A stretch of DNA of 45,124 nt from a virus. The stretch is from IMG/VR virus record IMGVR_UViG_3300021127_000012, positions 1-45,124 of that record; one strand, 5' to 3'. This document shows, piece by piece, positions 9,700 through 18,416 of this stretch. Below the pieces are notes generated by a model, which was given only the letters and a program-made list of their open reading frames with translations, was not told the origin of the DNA and did no database searches. Each line of letters starts with the position of its first letter. The first letter of the stretch is position 1. The translations under genes and the position numbers were made by a program.

Positions 9700-10649
9700 T
9701 AAATAATCACAATCCCAACGTTGCGGTATTGATCAAGAATCTGATCTACAAGTGCGTTACCAGTACCGTTAAATGCTCCTGCTGCCAATTCAAATGAAAT
9801 TTCACTGAGATCAACTTTTTTCAAATACTTTTGTCTCCACATTGCATCCTGTGACAAGTGATCCCCAGCTAGAATCACGGTACAACGTCTGACATCTTGG
9901 GGAACATAGTTCCAACCCTTTTGTCCATAAACTCTGTATCTATTTGCTGCTCTGAATCTACCATATAGGTCTACTGTTGGGTCAACAACATTGTCATATG
10001 AAATTATTCCTTCGTAGTCAGCATTAACGATTCTAATGGCTCTATATGTTGTAGTTATCTCAACTGGCCAGCCGAAAGTGTTATAAACTGGATCTTGTGT
10101 ATTATCAATAACAAGTTGTCCATTTTCATATATCTGATCAATTGTTAGGGCTCTTTCATTAAGTTCAAGTGCATCTGAACCGTTTCCCCAAATTTCTTGA
10201 TCGCCATAAACACGACCAAATGTCTGACCTGTGTAATTTTCAATTTGCATACGTGCCAAAAATTCGGCTGCCACAATTTCTTGCTCAGATTTATAATTTA
10301 CATCTGATGGCCTTACTCCAAAATTGTAGTATTCAACAATATCTGAGATAGAGGCGTAAGGTGTATAAACCTCGTAAAAATCCTCTTGAAATGTTGCTAC
10401 TCCATTAATGGAGTAAGACCAATCAATTTTTAATACTCTATTCAAAGATGTATAAGTTGGTGTCAACTGAAATGTATATTTACCAACTGCTGGATCATTT
10501 GTGGCAACCGCATTGGTTACTAAAACAACGCTTGTGTAGTCTGCATCTGTTACAGTGACAAGAACGTTCCCATCTGCATTGATTAATTGATTATCCCAAT
10601 ATATCTCTAATTCAGCTATGTCTGATGTTCCTCGTAGTATTTGATGCAT
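9699..10649 (-). CDS. Head-tail adaptor protein with N-terminal beta domain
   Basis: 316 residues, larger than a typical adaptor. Residues ~1-95 look like an Ig-like beta domain (VTVTDADYTSVVLVTNAVA, YTFQLTPTYTSLNRVLKIDW). From ~100 the sequence becomes helical and adaptor-like (ASISDIVEYYNFGVRPSD, EQEIVAAEFLARMQIENYTG), ending with LVDQILDQYR. Gene order after the capsid and the small SAP-like gene supports the connector that docks under the portal. The fused N-terminal domain might decorate the neck (inference). Confidence 0.65.
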   Translation of the reverse strand: MHQILRGTSDIAELEIYWDNQLINADGNVLVTVTDADYTSVVLVTNAVATNDPAVGKYTFQLTPTYTSLNRVLKIDWSYSINGVATFQEDFYEVYTPYASISDIVEYYNFGVRPSDVNYKSEQEIVAAEFLARMQIENYTGQTFGRVYGDQEIWGNGSDALELNERALTIDQIYENGQLVIDNTQDPVYNTFGWPVEITTTYRAIRIVNADYEGIISYDNVVDPTVDLYGRFRAANRYRVYGQKGWNYVPQDVRRCTVILAGDHLSQDAMWRQKYLKKVDLSEISFELAAGAFNGTGNALVDQILDQYRNVGIVII

Positions 10650-10665
10650 TTACTACCTCCATTAT

Positions 10666-11055
10666 TTAATTATAAAATTCTTGTGCCTCTCTTGGAGTTG
10701 CTGGACGGAATCCCTGCTCTGTATCAAAAATCTTTTGAGCATCTGATTCAGACATTGCTACAAATGGGTGATCATGTGTAAATGAATATCCATAAATAGT
10801 ATATGAAGGGTTTGCCTTATCCATCTTAACCAAGATAGTGTTCTCTTTCTTTAGTACAGCCTTCTTTTTTGGCTGCTCTTCTACTTCAGGCTCATCCTTT
10901 TCAGCATCAGCAAACTTAGAATACATTTCATAAGTAATACCTTCTTCTTCAAGGGCTGAAATAGCCTGTTGCTTATTTACTTTTTCTGGAAGGTCTACTC
11001 CAAATGAGTCTGCAACCTTCTTTAATTCTGCAATCTTAAGTGTGTCAAATGACAT
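10666..11055 (-). CDS. Small head-region protein with SAP/HeH-like N terminus
   Basis: 129 residues. Residues 1-45 (LKIAELKKVADSFGVDLPEKVNKQQAISALEE) resemble the helix-extended-helix/SAP fold that often occurs in small genes beside phage capsid genes. A charged linker (DEPEVEEQPKKKAVLKKE) joins it to a C-terminal ~60 residues with FVAMSESDAQKIFDTEQGF, which resembles a short segment common in actinophage head proteins. It may bind DNA or the capsid; the role is unknown. Confidence 0.65.
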   Translation of the reverse strand: MSFDTLKIAELKKVADSFGVDLPEKVNKQQAISALEEEGITYEMYSKFADAEKDEPEVEEQPKKKAVLKKENTILVKMDKANPSYTIYGYSFTHDHPFVAMSESDAQKIFDTEQGFRPATPREAQEFYN

Positions 11056-11109
11056 TTTATTCCTTTCACTCAGATAAAGTATACCATTTTTATAAATAAA
11101 AGTATAAGA

Positions 11110-11133
11110 GGGGAGGGTTTCAAGGCCCTCCCC
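11110..11133 (-). terminator. Terminator after the major capsid gene
   Basis: GGGGAGGG-TTTCAAGG-CCCTCCCC, an 8-base GC stem, extended by AAG/CTT outside a one-base mismatch. It lies about 25 bases after the capsid stop. On the minus strand it is followed by TCTTATACTTTTATTTAT, which is U-rich. This placement, directly behind the most abundant structural gene, fits an intrinsic terminator. Confidence 0.75.
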
Positions 11134-11158
11134 GCTTATTTGTATTCTAATAATTAGA

Positions 11159-12313
11159 TTAGAATGTGCCTCTGTTACCAGATTGGTCAGAGATGAGTGC
11201 TCCGTTAGTTACAGAACCGAATGTGCCGAATGAAGATCCAGCAACCTTTACGTTCTTAACAAGTACGTGTGCATCATAGTTTTCCATTTGTGCGCCAACA
11301 CGAATGAATAGTGTGTATTCAATTGTGTCTTTCTTTGGCTGGAACAAACGGTATACAACAACATCACGCTTAATACCAACGATGAAGTTCTGTGGGAATG
11401 TCAAGTGGACATCTCCAAAGAGACCTGATGAGTTGTTATAGCCAGAGTCTGAGTAAGACTTACCTGTGCTATCACGAGTCTCATCCATCAGTGGAACGTT
11501 GATAACTGGAATACCGAACGCAAATGGTGTTGTGCTTCCTGGACCGCCGTCGTTAGCAACTACGTCACCACGAATAACGCCAGAAGCGATATCCCAAGGA
11601 TTGACGGAGCCTGCCTGTGTGGTCAAGTTGTATAGGTAATCCTGTACCAAGTTAGATCCTACGAAGAATCTGAGTTGGTTACGGCGTTGCTTATACTTAC
11701 GTGGCATGATCTTGATTGCTTGGTTAAACAATGCACGATCAATACCCTGACCATTACCGTCAACAACGTGAGCGTTGTTGAGAGCTAGAGAACGGAATCC
11801 TGGGAAGGCTGAAAGAAGACCTGTACCTGTTCCTGTACCATTGATAAGGAGATCTTCAACGTCGTTACCAGCCTGTGTAGCCATAAGACGTGCAATGTGA
11901 TCTTCTAGATCAGGACCTTCGATATTATCTTCCAAACCTTCGGCTGAGAGTTCCCAGTCTAGGCGTAGCTTGCGAGTTGTCAAAGAAATCTTTGAGAATG
12001 TTGCAGAAGCTGTTGTGAAACCAGCACCAGTTGAGTTTGTGTAATCACGAGGATTATCCTCAGCTGCGACTGTCATAATGCGCTGACCGACTGATACACG
12101 ATCAATTTCTGTCGTGTTTGAACGCATACGGATTGTACGAGCTGCCTTAGCAAGAATCGTAGCATCCCACATGTAATCCAAGAAGCGGTTAGCTTGATCT
12201 GGGTATAGAAGACCAGTACCAGAGTTAGTAACTCCATCTCCTGAGAGATTGTTTGCTGGTGTTGTACCAAGATTTGTTGTATCAATTACTTTTTGTAATA
12301 GTTCGTTGCTCAT
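11159..12313 (-). CDS. Major capsid protein (HK97 fold)
   Basis: 384 residues from ATG at 12313, which follows AGGTGA at a spacing of about ten; an in-frame GTG at 12328 is a less likely start. The N-terminal ~60 residues (SNELLQKVIDTTNLGTTPAN) are the short arm. The body has features of HK97-type capsid proteins from actinophages: LYPDQANRFLDYMWDATILAKAART, then E-loop and P-domain helices (ARLMATQAGNDVEDLLINGTG), and a beta-rich C-terminal part ending near FIRVGAQMENYDAHVLVK. It directly follows the protease/scaffold and precedes a strong terminator. Confidence 0.93.
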   Translation of the reverse strand: MSNELLQKVIDTTNLGTTPANNLSGDGVTNSGTGLLYPDQANRFLDYMWDATILAKAARTIRMRSNTTEIDRVSVGQRIMTVAAEDNPRDYTNSTGAGFTTASATFSKISLTTRKLRLDWELSAEGLEDNIEGPDLEDHIARLMATQAGNDVEDLLINGTGTGTGLLSAFPGFRSLALNNAHVVDGNGQGIDRALFNQAIKIMPRKYKQRRNQLRFFVGSNLVQDYLYNLTTQAGSVNPWDIASGVIRGDVVANDGGPGSTTPFAFGIPVINVPLMDETRDSTGKSYSDSGYNNSSGLFGDVHLTFPQNFIVGIKRDVVVYRLFQPKKDTIEYTLFIRVGAQMENYDAHVLVKNVKVAGSSFGTFGSVTNGALISDQSGNRGTF

Positions 12314-12342
12314 TTTTTTTTCTTTCACCTACCTTTCATTTT

Positions 12343-12864
12343 TTAGAAATTTTGGACTCCGAGGAAGGATCCATCCCAAGTAAAGCCCTTTTGGAGCTTA
12401 TTGGAATCCCGAGATGCGCTATCAACGTCACCTACGGACTTTTGTACTGCAGTATCTTGCTCATATGAAGCGAGTCTCTTTTCGAGAGCCTCTACTCGCT
12501 TGAAGAAATCGGCAATGTTGTTGTTAAGTCCATCAAGTTCTTTCTTGATGTCTCCAACTGCTGACTCATGTTGGGCACGTGCTGCCTCAACTGATTCAAC
12601 TGACTTTGCGATTGTTGCTTGTGATTCTGCAGAATTCTTATCTAGTGCTTCACTAAAGAGGTCACGCATATCAGTCAACATCTTTGCAAAAGAATCTACT
12701 GATTCTGCATTGGTGACGGACTTCTCTACGGCTTCTTCTACTGGAGCAGTTTCTGCTGGAGCTACTTCTTCAGACTTTGTAAGGTCTTCTGGTTGCTCTG
12801 ACTTTTCAATTGTTGTTTCTGTTACGGCATCAATAGCTGTAACTTCTGTTGTTTCGTCTGCCAT
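12343..12864 (-). CDS. Nested scaffold protein from an internal start
   Basis: Inside the protease gene, in the same frame, ATG at 12864-12862 is preceded by AAAAGGAGGT (12880-12871) with a six-base spacer, a better ribosome site than most real starts in this window. It would make a 173-residue protein (MADETTEVTAIDAVTE...) that is acidic, then coiled coil, i.e. the scaffold domain alone. This is the same logic as lambda C/Nu3. Translation is inferred from the ribosome site. Confidence 0.75.
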   Translation of the reverse strand: MADETTEVTAIDAVTETTIEKSEQPEDLTKSEEVAPAETAPVEEAVEKSVTNAESVDSFAKMLTDMRDLFSEALDKNSAESQATIAKSVESVEAARAQHESAVGDIKKELDGLNNNIADFFKRVEALEKRLASYEQDTAVQKSVGDVDSASRDSNKLQKGFTWDGSFLGVQNF

Positions 12865-13752
12865 TTTTATACCTCCTTTTTGTATATTATCTGAATCGTT
12901 TTCAGAATCAGACTTCTTCATTTTGTTTTGATCTGGATGTAAATTAATTGTTGTTGTTGAATCTACAACATTACCAGCATCTCCGTCTTGTGTTGTAGCA
13001 GTATGAGTAGGACCTGGTGCATCATCCTTCTGCAAATACTGATCAATCACTTTACTTATAGCTAAACCTTTTTCTGTTTCTGAGCTTTCAATCCAGCCCA
13101 CGTTTTCCATTGCAGTTCCGCAAACTACACAGTCTTTTGACTTTTCTACAGTAGATGAAGCAATGTTATCTTGCTTGCACCAATAAACATTTTCAATCTG
13201 GGTGTCTGCTGCCATACCTTTTACAAAAGAAGATCCATCTGCATTCTTTTGAATAGAAAAAATATTTGCAAGTTGATTGGCTGGGGAATCAACAACTGAA
13301 AGTTCCATCAAATCATATTCTTTAATTACACGACGATCATTATTGTCATCACCAGGCTCATAGCCAGCAGTTACAATATTACCGCCAATGGAGAAACCTG
13401 TATAGGTTCCATCAAGAATTTTCTCCCATGCATCTTGTGCACCCTTGGAGATATAAGCATCAACATAAATACCTTTATAGGTTTTATTAGTTTCTTTGTC
13501 AACAAAATCTTCTGGATGAAAAGAAAGCACCTTGCCAATAGCAATCGGCTGGTGCATTTGTCTTAGGTTTCCACGGAAACGAGCGAAGGCTTTTTCTGAT
13601 GCGTCTGCGGTAACAATGTCACCATGATGATCAACATTATCTAAGGTTGCAAACCCCGATACTGTTCTTTTCTCTTTATTGACCTTTGTAATAGGGAAGG
13701 AGAGGTTAACTCTATTCTCACTATTTGTCCATTGTGCTTTTTGAATGTTCAT
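12343..13752 (-). CDS. Capsid maturation protease fused to scaffold
   Basis: 469 residues. Residues ~1-170 are a phage prohead protease: FPITKVNKEKRTVSGFATLDNVDHHGDIV, a catalytic-type His in RQMHQPIAIG (~66) and the Ser motif GFSIGGN (~118), then LMELSVVDSPANQLA. A middle insert (~195-235) carries a CVVC pair and an upstream Cys, suggesting a small metal-binding loop, which is unusual. The C-terminal part is acidic, then a coiled coil (DIKKELDGLNNNIADFFKRVEALEKRLASYE), typical of scaffolding. It processes the scaffold and the capsid arm during head assembly. Confidence 0.9.
   Translation of the reverse strand: MNIQKAQWTNSENRVNLSFPITKVNKEKRTVSGFATLDNVDHHGDIVTADASEKAFARFRGNLRQMHQPIAIGKVLSFHPEDFVDKETNKTYKGIYVDAYISKGAQDAWEKILDGTYTGFSIGGNIVTAGYEPGDDNNDRRVIKEYDLMELSVVDSPANQLANIFSIQKNADGSSFVKGMAADTQIENVYWCKQDNIASSTVEKSKDCVVCGTAMENVGWIESSETEKGLAISKVIDQYLQKDDAPGPTHTATTQDGDAGNVVDSTTTINLHPDQNKMKKSDSENDSDNIQKGGIKMADETTEVTAIDAVTETTIEKSEQPEDLTKSEEVAPAETAPVEEAVEKSVTNAESVDSFAKMLTDMRDLFSEALDKNSAESQATIAKSVESVEAARAQHESAVGDIKKELDGLNNNIADFFKRVEALEKRLASYEQDTAVQKSVGDVDSASRDSNKLQKGFTWDGSFLGVQNF
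12871..12880 (-). promoter_or_regulatory. Strong internal Shine-Dalgarno for the nested scaffold
   Basis: Minus strand AAAAGGAGGT, nearly fully complementary to the 3' end of 16S rRNA, followed by ATAAAA and an in-frame ATG. Chance occurrence with correct spacing and frame inside a coding region is unlikely. Confidence 0.75.
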
Positions 13753-13805
13753 TCTATGTTAAATAATATCAACCTTTGCAATAAAGGCAAAATATTTGTG
13801 ATATA

Positions 13806-15398
13806 CTATTTAACTTTCCTTCCTTGACCTTTTGGATTTCTTCCGCTAACACCTTCTGATGGAGCAGCATTTCTTGTCTTATCCCGAGTTCTAGACTGCA
13901 TTGTTTGTGCCTTGATTTCAGCTGCATCTGATACTGGGTCAAATGGGTCATCTCCATGATCTAGTGGATTTAATCCAATACGCATTCTTACTTCGTTTGG
14001 TACGATAACCTTGGTTGTAAGGTAAATTTGATCAATTTGAGCCTGTGAAAGCTCATCTGTCAATGTCAATTCCTCAAACTTCAAGTTAAAAGCATCTGTA
14101 AATTCCCCGACGATTTTATTGATTTGAATCTCAAGCATGTCCTGTGCTGGACGACAAACTTGCTCTTTAAATGTTTTATCTGCATCTAGGGCATTTGCCA
14201 ATGATATTCCTTGTGGAGTACCAATCTTTGATACTGGAACACGGTTGGCTAGAAGGATTCTGTCTCTGTTCTCTACCATGTAATTTTGGAAGGATGAGTC
14301 CTGAATTCCCGCTTCAATTGCCTTCATGTCAAATTCAACACGAGCATTTTCTCCATCTGAAGGCAAAGGAATGTAAAGTGTTCTGTGGTTTCTTCCACGA
14401 AGTCCTATCTGGAAAAACTCAAGTAGTTTACGCTCAGAGTCAGCATTAAGTTTTCCACCCTTGAGTGTAATAATGTAGCGTGGAACAGCCTTGTTCTCAA
14501 AATAATCTAGATTATAGCGTTGTGCAAATTCATCTCCAGCAATTGCATTCTTTGCAGAAAGAATATCTGGAACTCCATAGTATGTGTTTGTTGGAGTATA
14601 CTTCTTAAAATGAATAACTTCGTTAGGACGAGGATCTGTTCCTATTTGGTCCTGTGTGGTCGTATCGCCAAAGTTTCTGAAATATGTATAGCGGTTGTAT
14701 ACAACCTGTACGAAGCCGTCTCTGTGACGGCGTATACGCATTGTAATGGCAGGAATGTGTCCAATGTATCCTATTTGTCCAGAAGATGTTCTACCAATTT
14801 CTAAGTACCCGTTTCCAGTTACTTCAAGATCTGTATAGATCTTCTTAATAATTTCTTCAAACGAGTCATCTGAATTTAGACTTTCCATCTTCTGACGCAA
14901 TAATGATTTAGACCTTGAAATCTTTTTTCTAAGGAAATCTAACTTCTCTTCATCTTCGCTTGCATCCTCAAGCTTATCAAGCATTTTTTGAGTTTCTTCA
15001 AACTTATAACCAAGTCCTACAACGTTTGCAACTTTTGCATTAACTGCTGAGTGGTGAAATGGATTAATATCAAACAGTTGTGCCAAATACATAACATTGT
15101 ATGGTGGCTGTACAATTTGGAATAAAGAATAGCCAGTTAAATCAAGTGGGTCAAGCTTTTTAGACTTTGCATCATCTAATCCTGTATAGGATTTTGTTAT
15201 CTTACGAGAAACATTTCTTTTAAAGTTTGGATTAAGATTTTCAATCTTAAGTAGATCTTCAGCCTTTGCCATAAATGGGTCATCAAATTCAGACTCTTGA
15301 GTTACATACTTAGATGTTCCAAGACTTACTTGAATCTCTTGTCCCGCATCATTCTTAATAAATGAATCCTCTGGTTCTACGCTGACTCTATGTTCCAT
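13806..15398 (-). CDS. Portal protein
   Basis: 530 residues. It forms the dodecameric DNA gate of the head. Features of the HK97/SPP1-type portal family: PPYNVMYLAQLFDINPFHHSAVNAKVANVVGLGYKF, then DLEVTGNGYLEIGRTSSGQIGYIGHIPA, VIHFKKYTPTNTYYGVPDIL, and the clip/stem region AIAGDEFAQRYNLDYFENKAVPRYIITLKG. The C-terminal ~60 residues are basic and low in structure, ending in QGRKVK. It begins one base after the stop of the small upstream gene. Confidence 0.93.
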   Translation of the reverse strand: MEHRVSVEPEDSFIKNDAGQEIQVSLGTSKYVTQESEFDDPFMAKAEDLLKIENLNPNFKRNVSRKITKSYTGLDDAKSKKLDPLDLTGYSLFQIVQPPYNVMYLAQLFDINPFHHSAVNAKVANVVGLGYKFEETQKMLDKLEDASEDEEKLDFLRKKISRSKSLLRQKMESLNSDDSFEEIIKKIYTDLEVTGNGYLEIGRTSSGQIGYIGHIPAITMRIRRHRDGFVQVVYNRYTYFRNFGDTTTQDQIGTDPRPNEVIHFKKYTPTNTYYGVPDILSAKNAIAGDEFAQRYNLDYFENKAVPRYIITLKGGKLNADSERKLLEFFQIGLRGRNHRTLYIPLPSDGENARVEFDMKAIEAGIQDSSFQNYMVENRDRILLANRVPVSKIGTPQGISLANALDADKTFKEQVCRPAQDMLEIQINKIVGEFTDAFNLKFEELTLTDELSQAQIDQIYLTTKVIVPNEVRMRIGLNPLDHGDDPFDPVSDAAEIKAQTMQSRTRDKTRNAAPSEGVSGRNPKGQGRKVK

Positions 15399-15737
15399 TT
15401 AGATAATTCCCATCTTTTTCTGATTAATTAGATCTTCTTTTAATGCAGGAATATCCCAATCGTCTGCGACCAATCCCAGATCCATTCTTTGCTTTTGGTA
15501 TTCATACTGATCATCAGTAACTGGTCTGTGCCCAGAGAACCATAGCGGGTGTCCTTCGTCAATTCCATGAGACTTAGCAAATTTTCTTAATTCAGTAATT
15601 TTTGCCACATCACCTTTGATGGCATATATACACATATAGTTATTATCTTCATCCATAACAAGACTTCCGTCTGGCATTTGCCAAACATATGTGCCATAAT
15701 TGACTTCTTCGACTTCCGTAATCTTCATCTTACCCAT
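15399..15737 (-). CDS. Hypothetical protein upstream of portal
   Basis: 112 residues, MGKMKITEVEEVNYGTYVWQMPDGSLVMD..., ending immediately before the portal ATG. It contains KITELRKFAKSHGIDEGHPLWFSGHRPVTDDQYEYQKQR. Similar-looking small proteins are often encoded between terminase and portal genes in actinophages, but no function is known to me. The second ATG (three codons in) is an alternative start. In many related gene orders the large terminase would come next, but here it does not. Confidence 0.7.
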   Translation of the reverse strand: MGKMKITEVEEVNYGTYVWQMPDGSLVMDEDNNYMCIYAIKGDVAKITELRKFAKSHGIDEGHPLWFSGHRPVTDDQYEYQKQRMDLGLVADDWDIPALKEDLINQKKMGII

Positions 15738-15832
15738 AAGGCAATTTTACCATTTTCTTATACTTAAGCAAATAAATTGTACTAGGACATGCCATTTCTA
15801 TGTCTATAAAGTTAGTTTATTGTCAGAATCTA

Positions 15833-16129
15833 CTACTCTATAATCTCTGGTTGCTTTTTTACAGCCAAAATAACTGCCTTCTTACCTTCCCAGCGAACTC
15901 TGCCTTTACAGCCTACATTTAACTTTTTAACACCATCTTCATGGGTTATCACATCATAAGCATATCCATGCAACTCAAATGATTCTGCCAAGTGCTCGTT
16001 TCCATTTACAAACACTCGCCATACTAGTGGGCTCTCGCCAGCCTTGGTATTAAATCTTAATATAATTTCATCGTATGGTCTTAGCCAACGATCCTTTAAT
16101 ATTTTCCAAATATAGTTTATTTTTGTCAT
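15833..16129 (-). CDS. Hypothetical protein, 98 residues
   Basis: MTKINYIWKILKDRWLRPYDEIILRF... is a basic, beta-rich small protein with GKKAVILAVKKQPEIIE at the C terminus. Its start overlaps the stop of the kinase/nucleotidyltransferase gene by four bases, so the two are coupled. Its job may be linked to that enzyme, but no family is recognised. Confidence 0.65.
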   Translation of the reverse strand: MTKINYIWKILKDRWLRPYDEIILRFNTKAGESPLVWRVFVNGNEHLAESFELHGYAYDVITHEDGVKKLNVGCKGRVRWEGKKAVILAVKKQPEIIE

Positions 16130-16884
16130 ATTCCCAACTCTTTTCTTTTTTGTGTGGCGGAAATAGCCTCTATATCCTGACCCAATGAAACTTGTTCAAT
16201 CTTGTAGCCTACGTCTCGTCCATAAACAATATTGGTAATATTTGGCATTCTAATTACCATTGCTCCATCCATAAAGTCATCCTGTGAAATATAGCCCTTT
16301 ACCTGATCAAATGTCAATGGATCTTTTACACTGGTATTGTAAGTATTTCTTACACCTAGCATTACTTGATCTGTTCTTTTCCCTGCCTCTTTATATAGTG
16401 CGTGATGACCTTCGTGCCATGGTTGATAGCGTCCAAGCATCAGGGTGGTTGGTGCTGACCAGTCGTGTAATTTAAATTTTTGAATTATATAAGTTGATTT
16501 TTGATATGCATCCATGTCATGCGAATCAAACATGCTGTCAAAGTTTTCTGGCTTCACAAACATTTTATTTGTATCTTCAAAACGACTTTCTTCAATCGTA
16601 TTCATCCAAATAAGAATATCTGGTTTGCCAAAGGATTCTCTTGTCTCTGGCGTTGGGCAAATAAAATCAACAACGACATCAAGCCCCTGCCCAGACAATA
16701 TTCTTGCCATTTCTCCCATGCGACGTGCATGTTCAATTCGGTCTTCAATTGTAAACCCAAGATCTGAATTTATAGTTGAGCGTACATAGTCTGCATTTAA
16801 ATGTACTGCATTAATTCTATCTACAAGAGCTTTAGCAAGTGTGGTCTTGCCACTTCCTGGCAATCCTATAATCTGAATAATCAT
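16126..16884 (-). CDS. Bifunctional P-loop kinase and nucleotidyltransferase
   Basis: 252 residues in two domains. Residues 1-~135 form a P-loop kinase with Walker A GLPGSGKT (7-14), LNADYVRSTINSDLGFT and RIEHARRMGEMARILSGQG, closest in pattern to APS kinase/polynucleotide kinase-type enzymes. Residues ~145-252 are a HxGH nucleotidyltransferase with GRYQPWHEGH (151-160) and ISATQKR near the C terminus (~242), the pattern of NadM-type or cytidylyl-type enzymes. The kinase substrate could be APS, a nucleoside or a sugar. The pairing with a PAPS-type sulfotransferase 2.4 kb away makes APS kinase attractive, but the second domain fits NAD salvage better. Confidence 0.82.
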   Translation of the reverse strand: MIIQIIGLPGSGKTTLAKALVDRINAVHLNADYVRSTINSDLGFTIEDRIEHARRMGEMARILSGQGLDVVVDFICPTPETRESFGKPDILIWMNTIEESRFEDTNKMFVKPENFDSMFDSHDMDAYQKSTYIIQKFKLHDWSAPTTLMLGRYQPWHEGHHALYKEAGKRTDQVMLGVRNTYNTSVKDPLTFDQVKGYISQDDFMDGAMVIRMPNITNIVYGRDVGYKIEQVSLGQDIEAISATQKRKELGI

Positions 16885-16982
16885 AAATATCCTTTAGTAT
16901 ATATAAGGTCCGCCATGTTTTTTAATTTTATTATATATATCACGACGAAATATCATAAGGTAGATTTTGTAAAAAAAGCCAA

Positions 16983-18416
16983 TCATTTCAATATCTTTTC
17001 CTTATAAGCGTTTTCCCAATTTATTATATCACGTTTATTATTAAGTATGGGTTGACCTTTAATATTAAGACTTGTATTAAGCAATACTGGCACACCAGTT
17101 ATCTTGTACCATGACTCTAGTACTTGATATAAGCCAGGGTGCTGTTCCTTATTTACAGTTTGAACTCTAGATGTCCCGTCAGCATGTACTACCGATGGGA
17201 TTAATTCTGGCTTCAAGCATAATGGAGCAAATTGCATGTATGGGCTGGCATAACTCATACCAAACCATTCTGATGCATGCTCTTCCATAACAACAGGAGC
17301 GAAGGGCCTGAACAATTCTCTTTGTTTTATCTTATTTACCACGTCTTTGATATTAGGATCTCTTGGGTCAGCAAGAATACTTCTATTCCCCAATGATCTC
17401 GGACCAAATTCAGATCTTCCAGATGCGACTGGAGCAATTTTATCAACCAACAATTTATCAACTATATCTTGAACTGGATATTCATTTCCAATATTTGTGC
17501 CTAAATATGGAGTTATCCAGTTTACATGTTTTCCATATAATGCTAGTGCAGCACCTAGGGAACTCCCCGCATCCCCTGGGTTTGGCATAATCCAAATATC
17601 ATTATAGATATCCCACAACTTTGTATTGGCAGAACAGTTCAACGCACATCCACCCATAAATACAAGATTCTTAGAGCCTACAGTCATTTGAGCCTTACGC
17701 ATTATTTCCATTAATCTATTTTCATAAACCATTTGCACTGCTGCTGCTATATCAAATTTATCCTGCTCATCAATTATATTTCCCCAGTCAAATATGCCTT
17801 TGTGAAAATTATATTTTTGAGAAGAGTAGTGTGGAAAATATTCATTTACCTTGTTGAAGTATTTGTTTGGGTTGCCATACGCAGCCATACCCATCATTAT
17901 ATATTCTTCTTGATTTGGTTTTAAGCCTAGCAAATCTGTAAACGCTGAATAGAACAGGCCAAATGAAACTGGGTAGTTTTGCCTATAAATTAATTTTATA
18001 TCATTTCCTTTACCCTGCCATATGGTTGAGGTATTGAATTCTCCTATTGCATCTAAAACCACAATAGTAGCATCAGTAAATTTACTAGTATAGTATCCAG
18101 CAGCTGCATGTGATCTATGATGACTTATGTGCTTTACTGGTAATTCTGATAAGGCTGTTCTCTTATAATACAGGTCAGTGTCTTTTATCCCGCCACGCAA
18201 TAGCAACCTGGTTTTTTTCAAGTAAGGTTTTTCATAGTATGCAATTTGATCTGGATACCCATACTCTACAGCCTCTTTTAATATATCATAGTTTAGAGAC
18301 GGATCATTTTTTAACTTACTATATCTTTCCGCATGTGCAGCAAAAAGTATTTCTCCATCACTTATGATAGAAACTGATGCATCGTGAAATCCCTCGCTGA
18401 TTCCCATTATTACCAT
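16983..18416 (-). CDS. O-carbamoyltransferase (NodU/CmcH/TobZ family)
   Basis: 477 residues, full-length compared with small family members (usual range ~450-650). The N-terminal Kae1/Hsp70-like domain shows GISEGFHDASVSII, the metal-binding HHRSHAAAG (~97-105), DAIGEFNT, GGCALNCSAN (~253) and GDAGSSLGAA. The C-terminal domain begins at SEFGPRSLGNRSILADPRDP (~336) and contains RPFAPVV and LLNTSLNIKGQPI (~447). The family uses carbamoyl phosphate and ATP to carbamoylate a hydroxyl on a sugar, antibiotic or, in some phages, hydroxymethyl-cytosine. Substrate here is unknown. It overlaps the SGNH gene by one base, implying a joint pathway. Confidence 0.92.
   Translation of the reverse strand: MVIMGISEGFHDASVSIISDGEILFAAHAERYSKLKNDPSLNYDILKEAVEYGYPDQIAYYEKPYLKKTRLLLRGGIKDTDLYYKRTALSELPVKHISHHRSHAAAGYYTSKFTDATIVVLDAIGEFNTSTIWQGKGNDIKLIYRQNYPVSFGLFYSAFTDLLGLKPNQEEYIMMGMAAYGNPNKYFNKVNEYFPHYSSQKYNFHKGIFDWGNIIDEQDKFDIAAAVQMVYENRLMEIMRKAQMTVGSKNLVFMGGCALNCSANTKLWDIYNDIWIMPNPGDAGSSLGAALALYGKHVNWITPYLGTNIGNEYPVQDIVDKLLVDKIAPVASGRSEFGPRSLGNRSILADPRDPNIKDVVNKIKQRELFRPFAPVVMEEHASEWFGMSYASPYMQFAPLCLKPELIPSVVHADGTSRVQTVNKEQHPGLYQVLESWYKITGVPVLLNTSLNIKGQPILNNKRDIINWENAYKEKILK

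Noticed and set aside
12401-12931. 176-residue plus-strand frame
   Set aside because: Ser/Ala-rich shadow of the scaffold coiled coil, opposite to a well-supported gene.
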